Shown: positions 57,639-64,000 of the stretch, one piece after another
Layout of the letters: each line of letters opens with the position of its first letter
How positions within the stretch are numbered: position 1 is the first letter of the stretch
Assembly: GCF_014197205.1 (NCBI RefSeq)
Contig: NZ_JACIFD010000001.1
Location: forward strand, 1-64,000
Direction: 5' to 3'
From: Canibacter oris
GTDB taxonomy: Bacteria > Actinomycetota > Actinomycetes > Actinomycetales > Microbacteriaceae
Length of the DNA stretch: 64,000 bases
Made by a program: the position numbers and the translations under genes
The notes under the pieces: model-generated
Told to the model about the DNA's origin: nothing
Database searches by the model: none
The model's input: only the letters and a program-made list of their open reading frames with translations

Positions 57639-57755
57639 CGTTCCTCCTGTAATTGTTGCTTCTATCTTAAATCACTTTGCTCAGCCACTACTGAGCATTC
57701 TCCGGTAAAATTACGAGAACATTTTGCGTTCATCGCACAGCCTGAAGGAGTAGTT

Positions 57756-59714
57756 TTGCGTTATTTTCTAGCGCTTGGGTCGCTCGTGCTCGGAATTGTG
57801 TTGCTGATTTTCGGAGCGGGGCAGCGTGCTTTCCTAGCGGGTCAGCATGATATCCATATGGAGGGTTCCCTGCCAGCAGCTAACTACGTGGTTTTGGAGG
57901 GCGCAGAGCTGAGTAAAATCCCTGGCACCCAGCGCTTTGACTTCGGAAAACAAGATGCCACCGTAGTTATCGGAAATACGGTAGATGTGCGTGCCTGGGT
58001 GGCGGTTTCAGGGCACACCCCGGTGCAGATTGATGCTGAAAATCGCGCTTTTGTGGCGGGGCAAGCGAGCGCTGCCGATGCTGAGGTGACATTGCCGGAG
58101 CAAGCTGTGCAACTTTCTGACAGCGATCTGTGGAGCTTTGTCGCAGCCAGCGACGGTGACAAAACCCTGAATTTTGAGACCACGGTGCAGCCGTGGCAGG
58201 CCGTGCTGGTAGCGCAAAATGCCGATACTGCTGCCAGTGCTTTTTCTGTGCACTGGCACGAAACATACAACACTCCGTGGGCGGGGCCGCTATTGAGCGC
58301 AGGTGCGCTTTTTACGCTGTGCGGTTTAGTGCTTTATATTTTGTTTGTGGATCGTGACCGCCGTGGGCTCGGCCCGCAGCGTGGCAAGCGCGGGCCGCTG
58401 CCCGGTATTCGTGGCAGTTTTAAGCGTAAGGCGAAAGTAGATCCAATCTACCAAAACAGCGGTGCCGTAGCCGCTGCAGAAGATGCAGTTGCCACTACAG
58501 AGACACCTACTGCAGACACTGTTTCGGAAACCGGCGCTATCGACACGGTAGAGACTGATGCTAACACCGGAGCAGAGGCTGCAGGTGAGCCGGAAGCTAC
58601 CGCGGCAGCTGACGAGCCGAAAGGGGCTGCGAAAATGCAGGCAAACAAACCAGCGGCTGCGCGTCGCCGCTTAGCCGCTGTGGTGGCATTGCCGTTGGTG
58701 ACAGGGTTAACCTTGGCTGGCTGCTCTGCGGAGTACTGGCCACAATTTGGCGCTGATGATAAGCCGAACGCGGTTGACGGGGTGCGCGTGCCAACAGTCT
58801 CTGAAACACAGCTCTCAAAAATTATTGAAGATGTTGTTTCGGTAGCGTATGAGGCTGACACTAAAACCGACGCGAAACTGCTGGAGAGTCGGTTTACCGA
58901 AGATGCTATTAAGCAACGCGAAGCTAATTATAAGATCAAAGCCGCTGTTGCCGAGTACCCGGTGAAGCTGCCATTCTTGCGCTATGAGCGGCTCGGCTAC
59001 GAACTTGTGCAGCAGACCGAAGGGTGGCCGCGCACTGTGTTTGTAACTCTTGCAGCGGCTGACACTGCTGAGGGTGTTACTGCTGGAACCGCAGGAGCAG
59101 ACAGCGGAGCGATTGGTGTGCTGTTGCAGCAAGCATCACCTTTTGAAAACTTTAAAGCCGCGCGGGTTTTGACGCTGCGTGGAGCCTTGCCGGAAGCCAG
59201 CCCGACCGAGGAAGGAACCGCGGTGCTCGACAATAAACTGCAAACGCTGCAGTTGAGCCCTGAAAATCTTGGCACGATTTATGCTCAAATGTTGGCACAG
59301 GGCAGCGCAGCAGTGCCACAGGCGGAGCTGTTTAACACCACTGGTGACCCGGTTCTGAGCAGCGGTGGTAACGCGTGGGTGGAGGCTGAGCAAGCTCGTA
59401 CGGCGGGGCAGGAAGCCAGTGCTTCTTATTCTGTTGAGGCGCAGGTTGAAGGTAATGCTTTGGCGTTGTCAACCGGCACCGGCGGCGCGATTGTGTTTAC
59501 AACCGTGCTAGAGAACCGCACCGTACAAGCAGGAGATAACTCGGAGATTACGGTCAGCAATGTGGTGAAAGCCATTTCCGGACTTGACGGTAAAAAGAAG
59601 AAGGTTGTGCAGCAGGTGCAGCACCAGCTAGTTTTCTTCGTGCCACGCGCTGAAGCAAATGAGAAAATTCAACTTTTGGGTTCTAGCAGCGAGATTATCG
59701 GAGCGCACGAATAA
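57756..59714 (+). CDS. Two-part envelope protein with internal lipoprotein signal
   Basis: 652 residues; not recognised as a named family. Part one (1-290) has a membrane helix at 3-23, an extracytoplasmic beta-rich region, a second helix (about 178-198) and an acidic Ala/Thr/Glu-rich cytoplasmic stretch. Part two begins at Met294: MQANKPAAARRRLAAVVALP, a hydrophobic run and lipobox LAGC with Cys323, then a soluble domain to the end. ATG 58635 for Met294 has AAAGGGG 8 nt upstream, so a separate lipoprotein may be made. The first start is TTG 57756 behind AAGGAG. The stop overlaps the YbbN-like gene by one base. Confidence 0.65.
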   Translation: MRYFLALGSLVLGIVLLIFGAGQRAFLAGQHDIHMEGSLPAANYVVLEGAELSKIPGTQRFDFGKQDATVVIGNTVDVRAWVAVSGHTPVQIDAENRAFVAGQASAADAEVTLPEQAVQLSDSDLWSFVAASDGDKTLNFETTVQPWQAVLVAQNADTAASAFSVHWHETYNTPWAGPLLSAGALFTLCGLVLYILFVDRDRRGLGPQRGKRGPLPGIRGSFKRKAKVDPIYQNSGAVAAAEDAVATTETPTADTVSETGAIDTVETDANTGAEAAGEPEATAAADEPKGAAKMQANKPAAARRRLAAVVALPLVTGLTLAGCSAEYWPQFGADDKPNAVDGVRVPTVSETQLSKIIEDVVSVAYEADTKTDAKLLESRFTEDAIKQREANYKIKAAVAEYPVKLPFLRYERLGYELVQQTEGWPRTVFVTLAAADTAEGVTAGTAGADSGAIGVLLQQASPFENFKAARVLTLRGALPEASPTEEGTAVLDNKLQTLQLSPENLGTIYAQMLAQGSAAVPQAELFNTTGDPVLSSGGNAWVEAEQARTAGQEASASYSVEAQVEGNALALSTGTGGAIVFTTVLENRTVQAGDNSEITVSNVVKAISGLDGKKKKVVQQVQHQLVFFVPRAEANEKIQLLGSSSEIIGAHE

Positions 59715-60817
59715 TGAATGGGTCAAAGATTATTGGTGGCGGGGTTGATTTGAGTCACCTGGCTGCTCGCGCGCAACGGCGCAGCGGTGCACAGCAAGAG
59801 TTCACAATTAACGGACACCAGGCACGGGCTGCGGTTACCCAGCCTTCAATGAGCGCTGATTCTGTCGGCTCGGCAACGGTGAGCACAGGGGCAGATTATG
59901 CGGCTGGTGGTGCTGCAGCTGGTGCAGTGAGCGGTGCAGGATTACCCGCCGCGGGCCCTAATAACCCGGCACAAACTGTTGATATTCCTGCGGTGGTTTT
60001 CTCGGTATCTGACGCCACCCTCGACAACGCAGTGCAGCTGTCAGCCGTGGTTCCGGTGGTTCTTCTGTTGACCTCAGCTGAAGCCGAAGCACAGCAGCCG
60101 CAGCAGGAAGTCCTGGCGGATTACGTGCGGCAAATGGGTGGCAAAATCGCTTTGGGACTGATTGACGCTGCGGCGAATCCGCAGATTGTTGCAGCTCTGG
60201 CTCCCGAAACACTGCCCACAGCGGTGTTACTGCTAGGGCGCCGCCCAGAGCTTTTATATCAGGGTGCACAGAGCGCTGAAACCCTGGCGCAGGTGCTGCC
60301 GCAGATCGTTGCGCTGGCGGCACAGCAAGGTGTTGTCGGTGTCGTGAGTGCTCCTGACCTGGTTCTTGGTGAGGGGCTCCCGTCTGCTGCCCCGGAGCCA
60401 CAGTTAAACCCTGAGCATCAGGCTGCTTTTGATGCTGCGCAGCTGGGCGATTATAAAACCGCAATCGCTGAGTATGAAAAGGTGCTGGCAAAGGCCCCGC
60501 GTGATGACGAAGCCAGCGCGGCGCTCGCGCAAGTAAAGCTGCTAGACCGACTCCACGGGAAAACTATGCAGGAGATTCGGGAAGCTGCGGCAGCGGATCC
60601 AGAAAACCTTGAAAATCAGATGCTGGTTGCTGACTTAGATATTAGTGGCGGGCACTTTGAAGATGGTTTCCTACGGCTGTTGGAGCTGTTTGAACGCTGT
60701 GCGAACGATGACAGGGCTGCTGTGCAAAAACGACTTCTGGAGCTGTTTGAAGTTGTCGGTGTGACCGACCCCACGGTGGTACTGGCACGGCGAAAACTCG
60801 CGAATTTGCTGTACTAA
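59714..60817 (+). CDS. YbbN-like thioredoxin-fold/TPR protein
   Basis: 367 residues resembling co-chaperone YbbN (CnoX). After an Ala/Gly-rich N-terminus (to about 90) comes a thioredoxin-like domain (IPAVVFSVSDATLDNAVQLSAVVPVVLLLTSAEAEAQ... LPTAVLLLGRRPELLYQGAQS) that lacks the CxxC pair, then TPR-like helices (HQAAFDAAQLGDYKTAIAEYEKVLAKAPRDDEASAALAQVKLL and further repeats). Likely a protein-binding holdase rather than a redox enzyme. The ATG uses the last base of the upstream stop, so the two genes are coupled. Confidence 0.78.
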   Translation: MNGSKIIGGGVDLSHLAARAQRRSGAQQEFTINGHQARAAVTQPSMSADSVGSATVSTGADYAAGGAAAGAVSGAGLPAAGPNNPAQTVDIPAVVFSVSDATLDNAVQLSAVVPVVLLLTSAEAEAQQPQQEVLADYVRQMGGKIALGLIDAAANPQIVAALAPETLPTAVLLLGRRPELLYQGAQSAETLAQVLPQIVALAAQQGVVGVVSAPDLVLGEGLPSAAPEPQLNPEHQAAFDAAQLGDYKTAIAEYEKVLAKAPRDDEASAALAQVKLLDRLHGKTMQEIREAAAADPENLENQMLVADLDISGGHFEDGFLRLLELFERCANDDRAAVQKRLLELFEVVGVTDPTVVLARRKLANLLY

Positions 60818-60846
60818 AATCCCAAAATTACGGGTTTCGATTTCGA

Positions 60847-60969
60847 TATAGTGTGAATGCTCTGCCCTGCGGTAGTGCATTTCGTTGCCGCAAGGCATTA
60901 TTTCGCACTGGTCGTGAGCGGGGAACTGGCAAAATTACACTGCAAGTCGTGAATGGAAAGGGAAACAAA
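60847..60969 (+). promoter_or_regulatory. Promoter and hairpin leader of the cysteine desulfurase gene
   Basis: TATAGT (60847-60852) is a good -10. The leader of about 110 nt has a hairpin, GCCcTGCGG (60864-60872) with CCGCAaGGC (60888-60896), and ends with GGAAAGGG before TTG 60970. Confidence 0.4.
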
Positions 60970-62172
60970 TTGCGCGCGTACTTCGACCATGCTGCCACCA
61001 GTCCGATGCCAGAAGAAGTCTTGGCTGCTTACACCACAGCTTTACGCGCAGTTGGGAATCCAGCCTCGCAGCATGCTGATGGTCAACGGACCCGCGAAAT
61101 ATTGGAGGCGGCGCGCGAAAAGCTTGCGCGGGGGATGGCAGTCACACCTGCGGAAGTGATCTTTACGGCTGGTGGTACCGAAGCGGTAAATCTCGGTATT
61201 AAAGGTCTTTATTGGGTGCGTAACAAAGACGCGAAACGGCCGGTGATCCTGGCCGCGATGGCGGAACACAACGCTACTATCGACACCGTGGAGTGGCTCG
61301 CTAAAACCCAGGGCGCGGTGGTGCAGTGGTTGCCTGTTGATTCAAGGGGATACCTCAGTCCCGAGGTGCTAGAACAACACATTCTGCAGCACGGCGCTGC
61401 TAACATCGCGTTGCTAACGGTGATGTGGGTCAACAACGAAATTGGCACAGTGCAGCCGGTGCCAGAACTGGCAGCCCTGGCAAAACAGCACGGCATTCCT
61501 ACTCACACCGATGCGGTAGCAGCGCTAGGGCACCTCGATATTCGACACAGTGGGGTGGCTGCTATGAGCCTATCAGCACACAAAATTGGCGGTATTGTGT
61601 CCAGCGGTGCGCTGATCTTGGCGCGTGATACCCAGGTAGAGGCTTTGTTGCACGGCGGATCACAGCAGCGTGCGCGCTCGGGATCGCAGGACGCGGCAGC
61701 CGCAACCGCCTTTGCAGCCGCTTTTGAGCTTGCTCACACGCAGTGGGATAGTAAAGAAAAACACCTGGCGCAGCTGCAACAGCGACTAATCAGTGAAATC
61801 AAAGCGATTGACCCCACTGCGGTGCTGCGCGGTGCGACTCCGGTGGCACCGCAGCAGCTGCAGGCGGGGCAGCGGCCACCACGAGTTTACAATAACGTGC
61901 ACTTCACCTTCCCTGGGCTGCAAGGGGACAGCCTGTTGTTTCTGCTAGACATGGCGGGGGTTTCGGTATCTACCGGATCGGCCTGCAGTGCTGGTGTGAT
62001 TCAGGTGTCGCATGTGATGACAGCAATCGGGCTGTCAGAGCAGGAGGCGGCTGGTGCGATTCGTTTCAGCTACCACGACCGTACTACAGAGGCCGAGGTG
62101 CAGTTGCTACTGGAAGCTCTGCCCGCGGCCCTGATAGCGGCGCGTAAAGCTGGTTACACAGTAGCGGGATAG
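60970..62172 (+). CDS. Cysteine desulfurase (IscS/NifS class)
   Basis: PLP enzyme taking sulfur from cysteine for Fe-S clusters and tRNA thiolation. About 400 residues: LRAYFDHAATSPMPEEV at the start, AEVIFTAGGTEAVNLGIKG, the PLP Lys205 in SAHKIGG, and the active-site Cys339 in STGSACSAG, whose short loop fits class I enzymes. I choose TTG 60970 because it follows GGAAAGGG and matches the family start; the frame is open to GTG 60853 and includes GTG 60949. mnmA follows 58 bases later, so the enzyme probably supplies its sulfur. Confidence 0.9.
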   Translation: MRAYFDHAATSPMPEEVLAAYTTALRAVGNPASQHADGQRTREILEAAREKLARGMAVTPAEVIFTAGGTEAVNLGIKGLYWVRNKDAKRPVILAAMAEHNATIDTVEWLAKTQGAVVQWLPVDSRGYLSPEVLEQHILQHGAANIALLTVMWVNNEIGTVQPVPELAALAKQHGIPTHTDAVAALGHLDIRHSGVAAMSLSAHKIGGIVSSGALILARDTQVEALLHGGSQQRARSGSQDAAAATAFAAAFELAHTQWDSKEKHLAQLQQRLISEIKAIDPTAVLRGATPVAPQQLQAGQRPPRVYNNVHFTFPGLQGDSLLFLLDMAGVSVSTGSACSAGVIQVSHVMTAIGLSEQEAAGAIRFSYHDRTTEAEVQLLLEALPAALIAARKAGYTVAG

Positions 62173-62216
62173 CAGCCGCTGCTGCGTAGCTTGCCAGCAC
62201 TATCAGCTTAACGCGT

Positions 62217-62230
62217 TAAAATAATCAGTT
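62217..62230 (+). promoter_or_regulatory. Leaderless promoter of mnmA
   Basis: TAAAAT (62217-62222) lies 8 nt before GTG 62231. No Shine-Dalgarno is present. Confidence 0.4.
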
Positions 62231-63373
62231 GTGAAAGTTTTAGCAGCAATGTCAGGCGGTGTAGATAGCGCTGTCGCCGCAGCCCGCGCGGTTGAAGCTG
62301 GGCACGAGGTTGTCGGTGTGCACCTGGCTTTGAGCCGAATGCCGGGCACGCTGCGAACTGGCAGCCGTGGTTGCTGCACAGTTGAAGACGCAATGGATGC
62401 CAGACGCGTTGCTAACCTGCTCGGTATCCCTTTCTACGTGTGGGATTTTTCAGAGCGCTTCAAGCAGGATGTGGTCGACGATTTCGTGGCTGAGTACGAA
62501 GCAGGACGCACTCCGAATCCTTGCCTGCGCTGCAACGAGAAGATTAAGTTTGAGGCTTTGCTAGACAAGGCTATTGCGCTCGGCTTCGATGCCGTGGCGA
62601 CTGGCCACTATGCGAATCTGGTTAGCACTGCGAACGGCTTAGAACTGCATCGCGCTAGTGCAGAGGCTAAAGATCAGTCTTATGTGCTTGGAGTTTTGAC
62701 TCAGAAGCAGCTGCGGTACTGTTATTTTCCGCTCGGTGACACTCCCTCGAAAGATTTGGTGCGAGCTGAAGCGGCTGAGCGTGGCATCCAGATAGCAAAG
62801 AAGCCTGACAGCTACGATATTTGTTTTATTCCCGACGGTGACACTCGCGGTTGGCTTGATGAGCACACAACCCGCGTGCCGGGGGAGATTGTGGATCAAC
62901 AGGGCACCGTCGTTGGTACTCATGACGGGGCGCAAGGTTATACGGTGGGGCAGCGTCGCGGGCTTCGGCTCGGGCGCCCCGCGGCAGATGGAAAGCCGCG
63001 TTTTGTGCTGTCGATTCGCCCAGTTTCAAATCAGGTTGTGGTGGGGCCGAAAGAGGCGCTGCAGATTGGGCAGCTCGCCGGTGGCAGGATGAGTTTTACA
63101 GGCCCCGCAGGCTTTGATATGGCACAGCCGTTTTCTTGCGAGGTGCAAATTCGAGCGCACGGCGACACAGTTCCGGCAACAGCGCAGCTGGTGTCGGTGA
63201 CAGCTGCAAATCGCACCGAGCACACTCGAAAAGATGCTACTCATGAGCTGGTAGTAACTCCGCAGCAGCCGTTAACCGGGGTAGCCCCGGGACAGAGCGC
63301 GGTGCTGTATCAGGGCACGCGCGTGCTGGGGCAGTTCACTATTGATCATGCGGTTTCTGTGACTGCGATGTAG
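62231..63373 (+). CDS. mnmA: tRNA-specific 2-thiouridylase MnmA
   Basis: Adds the 2-thio group to the wobble uridine of Glu, Gln and Lys tRNAs. 380 residues: PP-loop MSGGVDS (7-13), the metal and substrate segments [11 protein letters not shown] and [16 protein letters not shown] with catalytic Cys98, [21 protein letters not shown] and the second catalytic Cys198 in [11 protein letters not shown]. The C-terminal beta-barrel domain follows ([13 protein letters not shown]). GTG start, apparently leaderless. Its neighbour, the cysteine desulfurase, is the sulfur source. Confidence 0.96.
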   Translation: MKVLAAMSGGVDSAVAAARAVEAGHEVVGVHLALSRMPGTLRTGSRGCCTVEDAMDARRVANLLGIPFYVWDFSERFKQDVVDDFVAEYEAGRTPNPCLRCNEKIKFEALLDKAIALGFDAVATGHYANLVSTANGLELHRASAEAKDQSYVLGVLTQKQLRYCYFPLGDTPSKDLVRAEAAERGIQIAKKPDSYDICFIPDGDTRGWLDEHTTRVPGEIVDQQGTVVGTHDGAQGYTVGQRRGLRLGRPAADGKPRFVLSIRPVSNQVVVGPKEALQIGQLAGGRMSFTGPAGFDMAQPFSCEVQIRAHGDTVPATAQLVSVTAANRTEHTRKDATHELVVTPQQPLTGVAPGQSAVLYQGTRVLGQFTIDHAVSVTAM

Positions 63374-63510
63374 TTTTCAGGGTGGCGGATCCACCACAGC
63401 TTTAAATACCGCACAACACTTGTCGACTGTGTGTGACAGTTGTGCGGCTCGCAGGACAGTATTGTGCCTGTCTGGGAGCGGATTCGGCTGCCGCCACGAA
63501 TAATAAGACA

Positions 63511-63542
63511 AGGGTCGAGACAACCGGAGCTGCCTCGACCCT
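63511..63542. terminator. Terminator of glpK
   Basis: AGGGTCGAG (63511-63519) pairs with CTCGACCCT (63534-63542). On the minus strand the stem is followed by TGTCTTATTATT. It lies in the gap between convergent mnmA and glpK. Confidence 0.55.
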
Positions 63543-63559
63543 GTGGTTCACCCTGCTGA

Positions 63560-64000
63560 CTAGGCTACGTCAGCATCCACCCAGCCTTGAGACTTGGTGA
63601 CTGCCTTCTTCCAGTTGCGCAGCAAACGGTCGCGCTCGTCGACGCTCATCTGTGGCTCCCAGCGGCGGTCTTCCTGCCAGTTAGCTGAGAGCTCGTCCAT
63701 GCTTGCCCAGAACCCAGTTGCAAGACCCGCAGCGTACGCGGCGCCCAGCGCGGTGGTTTCCGCAACCACTGGGCGCACTACCGGCACACCGAGCACATCT
63801 GCCTGGAACTGCATCAGGGTGTCGTTGGCGATCATGCCGCCATCGACCTTCAGCTCGGTTAAATCTACGCCGGCGTCAGCATTAACCGCGTCGAGTACGT
63901 CACGGGTCTGGTAAGCAACTGCTTCCAGCGCCGCGCGAGCGATGTGGTTGCGATTTGAGTAGCGGGTGAGGCCGGTGATTGTGCCGCGTGCCGAAGCATC
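63560..64000 (-). CDS. glpK: Glycerol kinase, C-terminal part (cut by window edge)
   Basis: Phosphorylates glycerol to glycerol 3-phosphate. The frame is open through base 64000, so the N-terminal two thirds lie outside; about 146 residues are visible. They match the C-terminal ATPase half of FGGY kinases: [80 protein letters not shown] and the terminal [14 protein letters not shown]. No other glycerol genes are visible. A terminator hairpin follows the stop. Confidence 0.95.
   Translation of the reverse strand, partial: DASARGTITGLTRYSNRNHIARAALEAVAYQTRDVLDAVNADAGVDLTELKVDGGMIANDTLMQFQADVLGVPVVRPVVAETTALGAAYAAGLATGFWASMDELSANWQEDRRWEPQMSVDERDRLLRNWKKAVTKSQGWVDADVA

Overview
The window reads as a chromosomal stretch of a GC-moderate actinobacterium, most like a Micrococcales/Microbacteriaceae member. 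The evidence is family content and gene order: AdnA/AdnB, a UPF0182 giant membrane protein, DUF3107, DUF3039, DUF2469, large DivIVA-type coiled-coil proteins and an LAxTG surface protein. Three blocks match, from memory, gene orders in Mycobacterium tuberculosis: methyltransferase-tatB-mrp-DUF1003-MgtE-like-stress protein (about Rv1220c-Rv1234), DEAD helicase-ferritin-like-DUF3107-adnA-adnB-uvrD2-Zincin_2-Lon-like-UPF0182 (about Rv3211-Rv3193c), and DUF2469-yraN-comM-dprA-xerC-M23-rpsB-tsf-pyrH-frr-cdsA (about Rv2901c-Rv2881c). Nothing in the window looks like a prophage, insertion sequence, CRISPR array or toxin island; it is mostly core genome.

Layout. 1-9,960: citrate synthase (cut by the left edge), dapE, a methyltransferase, tatB, a VanY-like lipoprotein, the mrp/DUF1003/MgtE-like operon, a stress protein, an Xaa-Pro peptidase and a PHP phosphoesterase. 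10,020-30,860: RNA helicase, ferritin-like protein, rRNA methyltransferase, SRPBCC protein, DUF3107, the AdnAB helicase-nuclease pair, a kinase-fold protein, a short UvrD2, a ThiF-like protein, a degenerate Zincin_2 protein, a PDZ-Lon protease and the UPF0182 protein. 30,960-42,720: a cyclase, a secreted LAKTG-anchored peptidase, initiator tRNA, an HtrA protease, a degenerate teichoic-acid-transferase-like protein, an ABC exporter, DUF3039 and pncB. 42,780-53,180: the DUF2469-to-cdsA housekeeping block plus a DivIVA-repeat protein. 53,200-64,000: a lysozyme-fold secreted protein, a small CxxC protein, rnhA with a 922-residue polar coiled-coil protein, a two-part membrane/lipoprotein gene, a YbbN-like protein, cysteine desulfurase, mnmA and the C-terminal part of glycerol kinase (cut by the right edge).

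How the genes work together. Several linked functions recur: DNA repair and uptake (adnA, adnB, uvrD2-like, comM, dprA, xerC, rnhA), envelope growth and proteolysis (VanY, HtrA, Lon-like, M23, lysozyme-fold, cdsA, DivIVA proteins), and translation (rpsB, tsf, frr, rlmC-like, mnmA with its sulfur donor cysteine desulfurase, tRNA-fMet).

Most notable signals. At least fourteen genes carry a TANNNT -10-like hexamer 6-8 nt before the start codon, which implies widespread leaderless transcription. One of them (start 36,480) has a strong intrinsic-terminator hairpin inside its first 20 codons, directly after htrA; this could be a translation-dependent antitermination switch. Also notable are an in-frame internal lipoprotein start inside the gene at 57,756, a Shine-Dalgarno site closed inside a hairpin before yraN, and several family members that have lost catalytic motifs. 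All functional calls are from sequence reading only; no database search was run.
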